Assembly (NCBI RefSeq): GCF_963677945.1
Contig: NZ_OY782578.1
Coordinates: forward strand, 2,385,258-2,449,257
Source: an uncultured Bacteroides sp.
Lineage (GTDB): Bacteria; Bacteroidota; Bacteroidia; Bacteroidales; Bacteroidaceae
Direction of reading: 5' to 3'
Length of the DNA: 64,000 bases
The notes under the pieces were generated by a model that ran no database searches, was not told the DNA's origin, and saw only the letters and a program-made list of their open reading frames with translations. The translations under genes were made by a program, and so were the position numbers. Below, one piece after another: positions 24,668 to 33,441 of this stretch (position 1 is its first letter; every line of letters starts with the position of its first letter).

Positions 24668-26884
24668 ATGAAACAGAAATTAATTTATGCAGCAATAGCT
24701 CTTACAATAGGAGCTGCTTCAATAAAGGCTCAGCAAGTGCCTGCGTATCTGGACCAGAAACAGCCGATTGAAGTGCGGGTTAAAGATGCACTTTCACGTA
24801 TGACGCTCGAAGAGAAGGTAAAACTATGTACAGCACAATCAAAATTTAGCAGCCACGGTGTGCCTCGTCTGGGTATTCCTGAACTTTGGATGAGTGACAG
24901 TTCTTCTGGTATTCGCGAAGAAATACAATGGGATAATTGGGGAAATGCCGGTTTTACCAATGATTCTTGTACAGCTTTTCCGGCACTTACTTGTTTAGCT
25001 GCGACATGGAATCCAAAAATGTCGTCTATTTTTGGTAAAGCAATCGGCGAAGAAGCTCGTTACCGCAGAAAAGATGTATTATTAGGACCAGGTGTGAATA
25101 TTTTCCGAACTCCACTCAATGGCCGAAATGTTGAGTATATGGGCGAAGATCCATATCTTGCTTCCACTATGGTGGTTCCTTATGTGAAAGGTGTACAGTC
25201 TAACGGTGTTGCTGCTTGTGTGAAACACTATGCCTTGAATAATCAGGAAGTCTGGCGTGGAAATATTGATGTAGAGTTAAGTGATCGTGCTCTGAATGAA
25301 ATCTATCTTCCAGCATTTAAAGCTGCAATTGTTGAAGGTGGAAGCTGGAGCATAATGGGCTCATATAATAAGGTTCGTGGAGAACATGCCTGTCACAACG
25401 ATTTTTTGCTGAATAAGATTCTAAAAGGTGAATGGAAATTTGACGGATGTGTCATTTCCGATTGGGGTGGTGCACACGATACTAAAGAAGCTGTTCTTAA
25501 CGGATTGGATATTGAAATGGGGTCGTATACCAATGGTCTTAGTTCTGGCAAGAAGTTTGCTTATGATAATTACTATTTAGCAGCTGATTACCTGAAAGGA
25601 TTAAAAGACGGTACTTATCCAATGAGTACTATTGATGATAAAGCGAGCCGCATTCTTCGACTGATATTCCGCACAGCAATGAATAGTGATCGTCCCTGGG
25701 GATCTTTTACCAGTGAAGAACATTATAACGTGGCTCGTACAATTGCTGAAGAAGGTATTGTTCTTTTAAAAAATGAGGCTAATAAGAACAAAGAAATGAT
25801 TCTTCCTTTAGATGGCAATAAATATCGTTCCATTCTGGTTGTAGGAGAGAATGCAACTCGTGGTTTATGTGAAGCCGGAGGATCATCTTTTACTCTAAAA
25901 GTGAAAGATGAAATTTCTCCGTTGGCCGGACTGCAAGCTAAGTATGGTGATAAAGTAAAATATACCAAAGGATATGCTGCTGGTAAACCGATAGAAAATC
26001 ATGCTGGCAAACTAACTGTTTATGCTGATTCACTTCGTACAGAAGCTGTGAAACAGGCAGCAGATGCTGATGTAGTTGTTTTTGTTGGCGGATTAAATAA
26101 GGACCGTTTCCTGGATAGTGAAAGTACTGACCGCGAATCTATTGCTCTTCCTTTTGGTCAAAATGAATTAATTAACGAGATGCTGAAAGTAAATAAGAAT
26201 ATCATCGTAGTTCTTATAAGTGGAAATGCAGTTGAAATGCCTTGGATAAAGAGTGTTCCAAGTATTGTGCAGGCATGGTATCTCGGCACTGAATCTGGCA
26301 ATGCTATTGCCAATGTTCTTACCGGAGAGGTTAATCCAAGTGGAAAGCTACCGTTCTCATTTCCTGTGAAACTGACCGATAACGGTGCACATTCATTTGG
26401 AACTATTGCTTATCCGGGAGACAGTATCAAAGTTGTGTATAAAGAAGATGTTTTGGTTGGTTATCGTTGGCACGATGCTAAAAAGATTCCCGCTCTTTTC
26501 CCTTTTGGACATGGATTGAGTTACACTCAGTTTAAATATGGAAAGGTAATTGCCGATAAGAAGAGTATTTCGGGAACAGAGGAGATAACTGTAACGATTC
26601 CGGTTAAGAATATTGGAACTGTAAAAGGTAAAGAAGTTGTTCAACTTTATATTGGTGATGAAAAGTGCAGCGTAATTCGTCCTGTAAAAGAATTGAAGGA
26701 CTTTCAAAAGATAGAACTTGCTCCCGGAGAGGAAAAGATTGTTTCTTTTAAAATAGGAAAGGATGCTCTAAAATTCTTTAATGAGTCATTACATGACTGG
26801 ACAGTAGAACCAGGAGCCTTTAAGGTATATATTGGTTCTTCTTCAACAGATATTCGTTCTATAGTAAATTTTGTGTTTAACTAG
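24668..26884 (+). CDS. GH3 beta-glucosidase-like enzyme
   Basis: A 738-residue secreted GH3 protein with signal peptide MKQKLIYAAIALTIGAASIKA. The N-terminal barrel contains GPGVNIFRTPLNGRNVEYMGEDP, KHYALNNQE and the nucleophile in CVISDWGGAHD (Asp ~265). The alpha/beta sandwich follows (VLLKNEANK, VVGENATRG, FVGGLNKDRFLDSEST), then a fibronectin-III-like C-terminal domain (VPVKNIGTVKGKEVVQLYI). Activity is probably exo-beta-glucosidase, last step of oligosaccharide breakdown; beta-xylosidase is the alternative. It starts 15 nt after the GH2 stop. Confidence 0.88.
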   Translation: MKQKLIYAAIALTIGAASIKAQQVPAYLDQKQPIEVRVKDALSRMTLEEKVKLCTAQSKFSSHGVPRLGIPELWMSDSSSGIREEIQWDNWGNAGFTNDSCTAFPALTCLAATWNPKMSSIFGKAIGEEARYRRKDVLLGPGVNIFRTPLNGRNVEYMGEDPYLASTMVVPYVKGVQSNGVAACVKHYALNNQEVWRGNIDVELSDRALNEIYLPAFKAAIVEGGSWSIMGSYNKVRGEHACHNDFLLNKILKGEWKFDGCVISDWGGAHDTKEAVLNGLDIEMGSYTNGLSSGKKFAYDNYYLAADYLKGLKDGTYPMSTIDDKASRILRLIFRTAMNSDRPWGSFTSEEHYNVARTIAEEGIVLLKNEANKNKEMILPLDGNKYRSILVVGENATRGLCEAGGSSFTLKVKDEISPLAGLQAKYGDKVKYTKGYAAGKPIENHAGKLTVYADSLRTEAVKQAADADVVVFVGGLNKDRFLDSESTDRESIALPFGQNELINEMLKVNKNIIVVLISGNAVEMPWIKSVPSIVQAWYLGTESGNAIANVLTGEVNPSGKLPFSFPVKLTDNGAHSFGTIAYPGDSIKVVYKEDVLVGYRWHDAKKIPALFPFGHGLSYTQFKYGKVIADKKSISGTEEITVTIPVKNIGTVKGKEVVQLYIGDEKCSVIRPVKELKDFQKIELAPGEEKIVSFKIGKDALKFFNESLHDWTVEPGAFKVYIGSSSTDIRSIVNFVFN

Positions 26885-26910
26885 GTTAACTGTTAATTTT
26901 GAACATAATA

Positions 26911-26946
26911 AATAGGTTGTCCGTGATGGATAACCTGTTTTTTTTT
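26911..26946 (+). terminator. Terminator after GH3
   Basis: AGGTTGTCC (26914-26922) pairs with GGATAACCT (26928-26936, one G-U), followed by a run of about nine T. Confidence 0.88.
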
Positions 26947-27013
26947 GTTTCTAATGAAACTGTTTCTTTTGTGCCGATACTGCTTCTGATTTAGTAATTG
27001 AAATGAAAAAATA

Positions 27014-27053
27014 GCACATATTTGTTTGGTATGTGCAATTTTATGCTACCTTT
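27014..27053 (+). promoter_or_regulatory. Promoter with overlapping palindrome, FadL-like gene
   Basis: A -33-like TTTG at 27021-27028 and -7 box TACCTTTG at 27046-27053 fit the Bacteroides sigma-A consensus. GCACATA (27014-27020) and TATGTGC (27030-27036) form an exact inverted repeat straddling the -33 element, a typical repressor position. Confidence 0.6.
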
Positions 27054-27082
27054 GCGCCCTAAATATTAAAATATAAAATCTT

Positions 27083-28609
27083 ATGAGAAAATTATCACTG
27101 ATTAGCTTTTTAATGTTAATCGTTTCAGTTCCAACTTTTGCGGGGGGACTTTTGACAAATACAAATCAGAATGTAGCCTTTCTTCGTAATATAGCCCGTG
27201 GTGCATCTACGGAAATTGATGCTGTTTATTCTAATCCGGCAGGTGTTGCTTTTTTAAATGATGGTTTTCATTTATCATTAAATGGGCAAAGTGCTTTTCA
27301 AACAAGAACTATTAATTCTACATTTGCACCTTTTGCAGGAAATGGCGGAAGTGCAACCAAAGAATTCAAAGGTGAAGCATCAGCTCCTTTTATCCCAAGT
27401 TTTCAGGCTGCTTACAAAAAAAGAAACTGGACTTTCTCTGGTAGCTTTGCTGTAACCGGTGGTGGAGGTAAAGCTACATTCAATGAAGGGTTGGCTTCTT
27501 TTGAATCTAAAGTTGCAATGATTCCGATTGTACTTTCTAAAGTTGGCTTTGCAGGAACAAATCAATATGCAGTAAGCAGCTATATGCAAGGTAGACAGTA
27601 TATTTTTGGTATGCAGCTGGGAGCAACTTATAAGTTGAATGATAATCTTGCAGTTTTTGGAGGTGGACGTATGAATTATGTAAGCAACAGCTATTTTGGT
27701 TACTTAAGAAATATAAGTGCAAACCTGAATGGAGGCGATATGGTTAATTTGAATGATGAATTAATCAAAAATCAATTGCTTACAAAAAAAGGTCAATATA
27801 GTGCAGCTGCTGCACAATATACAACGCTAGCAACTGCTGCAACTGCTGCAGGCAATACACAACTTGCAGCTCAATATACAACTGCCGCCGCTTCTGCAAC
27901 TACTGCGGCTAATGCTATATCTAGCGTAGTAGCTGGATCAACAAATAAAGAACTAGATTGTGATCAAAGCGGATGGGGACTTACACCTATCATCGGTGCT
28001 GATTATAAAATCGGTAAACTGAATATTGGTGCTAAGTATGAGTTCAAGACTAACCTGAATATTGAAAATAAAACAAAAGTAAACTCAACTGGTGTTGTTG
28101 CTTATGATCATGGTGTAAATACTCCAAATGATATTCCGGCAATGCTTACTGTTGGTGCGCAATATTCAATTCTTCCTTCAGTTCGTGCTTCTTTAGGATG
28201 GAATCACTATTATGATAAGGATGCAAAGATGGCAAATGATAAGCAAAAATATTTAGGTGGAGGTACAGACGAATATCTTGCAGGTGCTGAATGGGATATT
28301 ACTGATAGAGTTCTTGTGAGTGGTGGATTTCAAAGTACAAATTATGAATTGCAGGATAAGTACATGTCTGATATGAGTTTTACTACAAGTTCATATTCTG
28401 TAGGTATGGGAGCTGCGTTTAAACTAAATAAAAGTTTAAAGGTGAATGTTGCTTATTTCTTCACTAATTACAATAAATATACTAAAGTTTCTAAATCGAC
28501 AGCTGAAGATGCAAATAGTACAGGATATAATGGAACAGGTCTTGCTGGAACAGATGTCTTTACTCGTACAAACAAAGTATTTGGATTAGGTGTTGATTAT
28601 ACATTCTAA
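27083..28609 (+). CDS. FadL/OmpP1-family outer-membrane protein
   Basis: A 508-residue outer-membrane barrel with signal peptide MRKLSLISFLMLIVSVPTFA. The mature N-terminus (NVAFLRNIARGASTEIDAVYSNPAGVAFL) is the OmpP1/FadL/TodX pattern, in which the N-terminal hatch guides hydrophobic substrates. Many alternating strands follow, and the protein ends VFGLGVDYTF with a C-terminal Phe as expected for BAM-assembled proteins. It imports fatty acids or other hydrophobic compounds in known members. Odd feature: about 55 residues (~232-288) rich in Ala, Thr and Gln form a repetitive helical-looking insert inside the barrel. It is a single-gene unit with its own promoter and terminator. Confidence 0.85.
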   Translation: MRKLSLISFLMLIVSVPTFAGGLLTNTNQNVAFLRNIARGASTEIDAVYSNPAGVAFLNDGFHLSLNGQSAFQTRTINSTFAPFAGNGGSATKEFKGEASAPFIPSFQAAYKKRNWTFSGSFAVTGGGGKATFNEGLASFESKVAMIPIVLSKVGFAGTNQYAVSSYMQGRQYIFGMQLGATYKLNDNLAVFGGGRMNYVSNSYFGYLRNISANLNGGDMVNLNDELIKNQLLTKKGQYSAAAAQYTTLATAATAAGNTQLAAQYTTAAASATTAANAISSVVAGSTNKELDCDQSGWGLTPIIGADYKIGKLNIGAKYEFKTNLNIENKTKVNSTGVVAYDHGVNTPNDIPAMLTVGAQYSILPSVRASLGWNHYYDKDAKMANDKQKYLGGGTDEYLAGAEWDITDRVLVSGGFQSTNYELQDKYMSDMSFTTSSYSVGMGAAFKLNKSLKVNVAYFFTNYNKYTKVSKSTAEDANSTGYNGTGLAGTDVFTRTNKVFGLGVDYTF

Positions 28610-28709
28610 CAGAATAAGAAAACTAAAATTAAATAATAACTAGACTAACTAAACTCGCTATTTAACAACCAAACCATCTGACTGGTCTTACTGATTAAGA
28701 AGACTAGGT

Positions 28710-28740
28710 AAAGGGCAATCTTCGGATTGCCCTTTATTTT
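28710..28740 (+). terminator. Terminator of the FadL-like gene
   Basis: A perfect 11-bp stem (28710-28720 with 28725-28735) closes on a TTCG tetraloop and is followed by TATTTTTT. Confidence 0.95.
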
Positions 28741-28783
28741 TTACTTTTAACTGATTCTTGTTTTTTTCTTGCATTTTTATTCT

Positions 28784-28791
28784 TACATTTG
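28784..28791 (+). promoter_or_regulatory. -7 box of the queuosine operon
   Basis: TACATTTG matches TAnnTTTG. It would put the transcript start a few bases downstream and leave a leader of about 65 nt that contains the preQ1 riboswitch. The -33 element is less clear; a TTG lies near 28758. Confidence 0.55.
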
Positions 28792-28827
28792 CACCCGAAA
28801 ATTAAAAATACGACGCCTTGAATAGAG

Positions 28828-28860
28828 GTCGTGTGCTTGAACACCACGTAAAAAACAAGA
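28828..28860 (+). promoter_or_regulatory. preQ1-I riboswitch
   Basis: The leader matches the preQ1 class I pattern: stem P1 CGTG (28830-28833) with CACG (28845-28848), loop TGCTTGAACAC, then the A-rich tail TAAAAAACAAG. CTTG in the loop can pair with CAAG in the tail to form the H-type pseudoknot; the ACAC before the P1 3' strand and the A-tail are the family's diagnostic parts. The ATG follows 4 nt after the tail, so ligand binding should block translation initiation. An upstream ACGAC (28810-28814) could pair with GTCGT (28828-28832) as the alternative fold. All three downstream genes belong to preQ1/queuosine metabolism. Confidence 0.85.
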
Positions 28861-28863
28861 AAA

Positions 28864-29544
28864 ATGAAAAGTAAAGTAACTGTTTCTTTTATGCTAATGG
28901 GCATACTTTTTAGTATGTGCCTTGTTCTTTCCAACATTCTCGCAGTAAAACAATTCCAAATCTTTGGTTTTCCGTCAACTGCTGGATTAATTATCTTCCC
29001 TATTTCTTATGTTATTAATGACTGTATTACAGAGGTGTGGGGGTTTCGTAAAGCAAGACTTATAATCTGGATTGCTTTCGCTGTTAATTTCCTTGCAATT
29101 TTGTTATTTCAAGCTTCGGTAGCTCTTACTCCGGCTCCACATTGGACAATGCAGAACTCTTATGCTTCCGTTCTTGCACAAACTCCTCGTATTGCACTTG
29201 CAAGTTTGCTCGCTTTTCTGGTCGGATCATTTCTTAATTCTTATGTAATGAGTAAGATGAAGATCCTGCATAAGGGAAAGAAGTTTGGACAACGAGCTGT
29301 TGCTTCTACTTTAGTAGGAGAGTTGGCCGATACTTTAGTCTTTACTACTATCGGATTCCTGTTTGTAATCCCTACAAGTGTGGTATTTCAGATTATAGTT
29401 GTTGAGACTATTGCTAAAACATTATTTGAAATAATGGTTCTTCCTATTACACGGAGAGTAGTTAACTATGTGAAGCTTACTGAAGAAACAGACGTTTATG
29501 ATGAAGATATTTCTTATAGCGTAATTAAAATAAAAGAAATTTGA
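28864..29544 (+). CDS. yhhQ: Queuosine precursor transporter (YhhQ/VUT family)
   Basis: A 226-residue inner-membrane protein with about six hydrophobic segments, belonging to the COG1738 queuosine precursor transporter family. Visible family traits are [39 protein letters not shown] near the N-terminus (the IND-ITEVWG part is highly conserved) and [18 protein letters not shown] in the fourth or fifth helix. It imports preQ0, preQ1 or queuine-type precursors. It is the first gene after a preQ1-I riboswitch and overlaps queC by 1 nt (TGATG), so salvage and synthesis are co-controlled. Confidence 0.92.
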   Translation: MKSKVTVSFMLMGILFSMCLVLSNILAVKQFQIFGFPSTAGLIIFPISYVINDCITEVWGFRKARLIIWIAFAVNFLAILLFQASVALTPAPHWTMQNSYASVLAQTPRIALASLLAFLVGSFLNSYVMSKMKILHKGKKFGQRAVASTLVGELADTLVFTTIGFLFVIPTSVVFQIIVVETIAKTLFEIMVLPITRRVVNYVKLTEETDVYDEDISYSVIKIKEI

Positions 29545-30206
29545 TGAGAATGAGTAATGAGTCTGCTGTGGTATTGTTTAGCGGCGGACAGGATTCGACT
29601 ACATGTCTCTTTTGGGCAAAAAGACATTTTAAAAAAGTATATGCTTTGAGTTTCCTTTATGGGCAGAAGCATCAGAAAGAGGTGGATATTGCACGTAATA
29701 TTGCCGAAAAAGCTGATGTGGAATTTCATTTGATGGATGCTTCATTTATTAGTAAACTAGGAAGCAATTCCTTAACTGATAGCTCCATAGAAATGGATCA
29801 GGAGAAGCCTGCTGACTCTTTTCCTAATACATTTGTGCCGGGAAGAAATTTGTTCTTTTTGAGTATTGCTGCTGTTTTTGCCAGAGAGAAAGGAGTTCGC
29901 CATTTGGTTACCGGAGTTTCACAAACAGACTTTAGTGGTTACCCGGATTGCCGTGATTCATTTGTGAAATCATTGAATGTAACGATTAATCTGGCTATGG
30001 ATGAACAGTTTGTTATTCATACACCATTAATGTGGATTGATAAAACAGAGACATGGGCTTTGGCAGATGAACTTGGAGTGTTTGATCTTGTTCGCAATGA
30101 AACATTGACTTGTTATAACGGTATTCCCGCTGATGGGTGTGGACATTGTCCGGCTTGCAAGCTAAGAAATCATGGATTGCAGGAGTATTTGAAAAGAAAA
30201 AACTAG
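29544..30206 (+). CDS. queC: 7-cyano-7-deazaguanine synthase
   Basis: A 220-residue QueC that converts 7-carboxy-7-deazaguanine to preQ0 using ATP and ammonia. The PP-loop [13 protein letters not shown] is intact, along with [30 protein letters not shown] and the C-terminal zinc-binding cysteines in [19 protein letters not shown]. The ATG at 29544 overlaps the transporter stop; a second in-frame ATG at 29550 is possible. It is the middle gene of the riboswitch-controlled operon. queD and queE are not in the window. Confidence 0.96.
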   Translation: MRMSNESAVVLFSGGQDSTTCLFWAKRHFKKVYALSFLYGQKHQKEVDIARNIAEKADVEFHLMDASFISKLGSNSLTDSSIEMDQEKPADSFPNTFVPGRNLFFLSIAAVFAREKGVRHLVTGVSQTDFSGYPDCRDSFVKSLNVTINLAMDEQFVIHTPLMWIDKTETWALADELGVFDLVRNETLTCYNGIPADGCGHCPACKLRNHGLQEYLKRKN

Positions 30207-30230
30207 AACGATAATATAAAAACAGGAATA

Positions 30231-30686
30231 ATGACAGATTTAAAAGATCAGCTATCTTTATTAGGAGGAAAAACTGAATATAAAAATGAATATGCTCCGG
30301 AAGTGCTGGAAGCTTTTGATAATAAGCATCCAGAAAATGATTACTGGGTACAGTTCAATTGTCCCGAATTTACTAGTCTTTGTCCGATTACCGGGCAACC
30401 TGATTTTGCTGAAATTCGGATTTCTTATCTTCCTGATGTGAAAATGGTTGAGAGTAAAAGTCTGAAGTTATACATGTTTAGCTTTCGTAATCATGGTGCT
30501 TTTCACGAAGATTGCGTTAATATAATAATGAAGGATTTAATTCGCTTGATGGATCCTAAGTATATAGAAGTAACAGGAATATTCACTCCCCGAGGTGGTA
30601 TTTCCATTTACCCATATTGTAATTACGGTCGTTCGGGGACGAAATATGAAGAAATGGCGAGTTATCGCCTGATGAACAGGAAATAA
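30231..30686 (+). CDS. queF: NADPH-dependent preQ0 reductase
   Basis: A 151-residue short-type QueF (unimodular, YkvM-like) reducing preQ0 to preQ1. The active-site Cys is in [20 protein letters not shown] (the Cys before PITGQPD), and the substrate-binding QueF motif [20 protein letters not shown] is complete. It starts 24 nt after queC. Its product preQ1 is the ligand of the upstream riboswitch, giving a closed feedback loop. Confidence 0.96.
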   Translation: MTDLKDQLSLLGGKTEYKNEYAPEVLEAFDNKHPENDYWVQFNCPEFTSLCPITGQPDFAEIRISYLPDVKMVESKSLKLYMFSFRNHGAFHEDCVNIIMKDLIRLMDPKYIEVTGIFTPRGGISIYPYCNYGRSGTKYEEMASYRLMNRK

Positions 30687-30722
30687 ATCTGTTTATCTAC
30701 CTAACCAGTTATACTTAAGAAT

Positions 30723-30748
30723 CAGGGCTGTCCAAAAGGATAGCCCTG
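30723..30748 (+). terminator. Hairpin between queF and dnaX
   Basis: CAGGGCTGTCC (30723-30733) pairs with GGATAGCCCTG (30738-30748, one G-U). A T-rich stretch follows on the plus strand, so it probably ends the que operon; it could also serve dnaX from the other side. Confidence 0.75.
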
Positions 30749-30842
30749 ACTATTTTATATTGTAGATAAATTGAATGCTTCAGTATATTTATAATCCTCT
30801 TTTAAATAGCCCATTTATAACATTTGTAATGGTTCGTAGCAT

Positions 30843-32645
30843 TTAATAGAGTTCTAATCCGAAAGCTTCTTTAAGCTTAATTAGTTCAGGATTCTTTTGA
30901 GCCATCATTTGAAAGCGTTCAACCCTGCTATACGCACGTACCACTTCTTGTTCCTCGCTTACACGAACTTTCATAGTAATTTTGCTATTTCGTAATTGAG
31001 TTCTCAAATAATTCTGAATTGCTGGAATCATAGTGGTCATGTCTCTTGCCACAATCTCATTATCTACAACCATTTCAATAGATGTATCAGAGATTAATTT
31101 AGCTGGAGAATTTTTCATACGCATCATAATCCCTCTTTGCTCTATGGGAAGAGACTGGGCAAACTCAATCCAGTAGTGATTCAAATCTCTCTCGTTAAAA
31201 GCAAAATCTTCTTCATGCCTTTTAAGAGATGGACCAGATTCAGTCACCTTTGTTTGTTGTTCTTGCTCATTCTTATAAGGATTCTTGATTGATATGCCTA
31301 AACTGCCGGCTTTCATTACCGGAACCTTTTTTTCCTCCTTAACTTTTATGTTTGTTTCAGGGCTAATATGAGCCGATGAAACAACGGTAGCCGGTGCAAC
31401 ATTAGTATTATTTGATGCAGAGGTTGGAGCTGTTTGTTGTTTCTGAGAAACAGGTGCAGCTACTTGTTGCTGTACCGCAGCATTATTTTGCTGGTTGAAT
31501 ATTGGTTTTATAGCTTGTTTAGGGCTACGCCCATGGCTCACATCATCTGGTTCTGCAGTAAGTTGTGCTATCTGAATTATAGTTAGTTCCACTAAAAAAC
31601 GTTTGTTTTTGCTTACACGATAATTCAGATCACAATCATTGGCAAGCTTCATTGCTTTGTAAAGAAACTGAGGTTTGCATTTGGCTGCTTGTTCTTTATA
31701 TCTATTACGAATGCTGGCGCCAACTTCCAGAAGTTGCAGGGTTGATTCATCTCTACTAACTAACAGGTCACGAAAATGTGAAGCTAATCCAGTTATAAAG
31801 TGACTGCCTTCGAAACCTTTATTCAAAATGTCATTGAAGATAAGAAGCGAATCACTCACATTATTTTCAATAAACTTATCAGTTAATTTGAAATAATATT
31901 CATAATCAAGAACGTTCAGATTCTCGATTACACTTTTATACTGTACATTCCCGGCAGTAAAACTTACTACCTGGTCGAAAATGGATAAAGCATCACGCAT
32001 ACCGCCATCAGCTTTCTGAGCGATAACATTTAAAGCCTCAGGTTCAGCATTAATTCCTTCTTGTTGAGCTACATGTGCAAGGTGGTTTACTGTATCTTGT
32101 ACACTGATTCTGTTAAAATCATAAATCTGACAGCGAGACAGAATTGTAGGCAGAAGTTTATGCTTCTCGGTTGTTGCAAGAATAAAAATAGCATGTTTGG
32201 GCGGTTCTTCCAATGTTTTAAGAAATGCATTGAATGCTGCTGTAGAAAGCATGTGAACCTCATCAATAATATATACTTTATATTTACCAATCTGTGGCGG
32301 GATGCGAACCTGCTCTATCAAAAGCCGGATATCGTCTACGCTATTGTTCGAAGCTGCATCCAGTTCATGAATATTATACGAACGTTGTTCATTAAACGCT
32401 TTACATGATTCACATTCATTACACGCTTCACCATCGGCTGTAGGAGTCAAGCAATTAATTGTTTTAGCAAATATACGGGCACAAGTAGTTTTTCCTACAC
32501 CGCGTGGACCACAAAATAAATACGCATGTGCTAACTTTTGAGCAGCAATTGCATTCTTTAATGTTGTAGTTAATGACTTTTGGCCTACTACCGATTCAAA
32601 AGTGGAAGGGCGATATTTTCGAGCCGATACTATATAATTTTCCAT
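30843..32645 (-). CDS. dnaX: DNA polymerase III subunits gamma and tau
   Basis: A 600-residue clamp-loader ATPase. Domain I has Walker A FCGPRGVGKTTCARIFAK (~43-60), four zinc-binding cysteines (CLTPTADGEACNECESC), Walker B YIIDEVHML and the SRC motif TILSRCQIYDF. Domain III ends near residue 370, followed by a Gln/Ala/Thr-rich linker (~375-450) and a C-terminal tau-specific region. In the linker a heptamer A AAA AAG (minus strand 31332-31326) sits in the E. coli dnaX phase; a -1 shift there would end after 17 codons at a TAA (31275-31273), giving a gamma-like protein of about 457 residues. A -7-like TACATTTG on the minus strand (32683-32676) lies 31 nt upstream of the start. Confidence 0.97.
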   Translation of the reverse strand: MENYIVSARKYRPSTFESVVGQKSLTTTLKNAIAAQKLAHAYLFCGPRGVGKTTCARIFAKTINCLTPTADGEACNECESCKAFNEQRSYNIHELDAASNNSVDDIRLLIEQVRIPPQIGKYKVYIIDEVHMLSTAAFNAFLKTLEEPPKHAIFILATTEKHKLLPTILSRCQIYDFNRISVQDTVNHLAHVAQQEGINAEPEALNVIAQKADGGMRDALSIFDQVVSFTAGNVQYKSVIENLNVLDYEYYFKLTDKFIENNVSDSLLIFNDILNKGFEGSHFITGLASHFRDLLVSRDESTLQLLEVGASIRNRYKEQAAKCKPQFLYKAMKLANDCDLNYRVSKNKRFLVELTIIQIAQLTAEPDDVSHGRSPKQAIKPIFNQQNNAAVQQQVAAPVSQKQQTAPTSASNNTNVAPATVVSSAHISPETNIKVKEEKKVPVMKAGSLGISIKNPYKNEQEQQTKVTESGPSLKRHEEDFAFNERDLNHYWIEFAQSLPIEQRGIMMRMKNSPAKLISDTSIEMVVDNEIVARDMTTMIPAIQNYLRTQLRNSKITMKVRVSEEQEVVRAYSRVERFQMMAQKNPELIKLKEAFGLELY

Positions 32646-32675
32646 ATTTTTAGGATACTTCTTTTTCTATCAGTG

Positions 32676-32734
32676 CAAATGTACATTAAATTATCGATTA
32701 TTAAAATGTAGGTTAAGAAATATTTCTATCTTTG
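32676..32734. promoter_or_regulatory. Divergent promoters dnaX / divIC
   Basis: TACATTTG on the minus strand (32683-32676) serves dnaX and TATCTTTG on the plus strand (32727-32734) serves the divIC/ftsB-like gene. Both fit the Bacteroides -7 consensus and lie 25-31 nt from the respective start codons. -33 elements are weak. Confidence 0.55.
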
Positions 32735-32759
32735 TATCCATATTCAACTGGATGAAAAA

Positions 32760-33089
32760 ATGAGTAAACTTCATACAATTTGGGAATTTATCAGAAGACA
32801 TAAGTACTTGATTACAGTGCTTATTTTTGTTACTATTATTGGCTTTCTCGATGAGAACAGTATGGTGCGTCGTATCTCTAATATTCGTAAAATAAACAAA
32901 CTTCACGAAAGCATAAAGGAATATCAGGCGGATTATAATGAAAATACAAAAAGATTGAATGAGTTGACTACTAATCCGCGTTCTATTGAAAAAGTTGCGC
33001 GTGAAAAATATCTGATGAAGAAGCCTAATGAAGATATTTACATTATTCAGGATGAACAAGATACAAATATAGAAGAACCTCAAAAATGA
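32760..33089 (+). CDS. Septum formation initiator (FtsB/DivIC family)
   Basis: A 109-residue bitopic protein: short cytoplasmic N-terminus (MSKLHTIWEFIRRHK), one membrane helix (YLITVLIFVTIIGFL), then a coiled coil (IRKINKLHESIKEYQADYN) and a conserved end (PRSIEKVAREKYLMKKPNEDIYII). That final EKVAREKY-MKKP-E segment is diagnostic for FtsB/DivIC, which bridge FtsL and the septal synthase complex in cell division. Acidic tail EDIYIIQDEQDTNIEEP is slightly long. It overlaps the next gene by 4 nt (ATGA). Confidence 0.92.
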   Translation: MSKLHTIWEFIRRHKYLITVLIFVTIIGFLDENSMVRRISNIRKINKLHESIKEYQADYNENTKRLNELTTNPRSIEKVAREKYLMKKPNEDIYIIQDEQDTNIEEPQK

Positions 33090-33424
33090 AAAAATATCAA
33101 TCATTAATCTTTATTATAGGAGCAGTACTTTTGCTTCTGGGAGCAGCATCATATATTACTAACTGGAGTCTTTCTCCATATATTTATTGTATTGGGGCTC
33201 TGGCTATTGCTGTAGCTCAGATATCTTCTTCATATAAAGGTAAGAATGTTGTTTTAAAGCGACTTTATAACCAACAAATGTTTGGGGCTATTTTCCTGAT
33301 GATTACAGGTGTATTGATGTTTACACTTCCTCACGGTAACGAATGGATGCTTACTCTTACCATAGCTGCTGTTATAGAACTCTATACCGCATTCCGGATT
33401 CCTCAGGAAGAAGGAAAGCAATAG
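33086..33424 (+). CDS. Small four-helix membrane protein, unknown function
   Basis: A 112-residue hydrophobic protein with about four predicted membrane segments: SLIFIIGAVLLLLGAASYIT, SPYIYCIGALAIAVAQIS, MFGAIFLMITGVLMFTL and MLTLTIAAVIELYTAF. A basic loop (YKGKNVVLKRLYNQQ) separates helices 2 and 3. The family is not recognised beyond this. Its start overlaps the divIC/ftsB-like gene by 4 nt, so it is translated from the same mRNA and may have an envelope or division-linked role, which is only guilt by association. The M16 protease follows 17 nt later. Confidence 0.8.
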   Translation: MKKYQSLIFIIGAVLLLLGAASYITNWSLSPYIYCIGALAIAVAQISSSYKGKNVVLKRLYNQQMFGAIFLMITGVLMFTLPHGNEWMLTLTIAAVIELYTAFRIPQEEGKQ

Positions 33425-33441
33425 AAATTATTTAATCAAAA

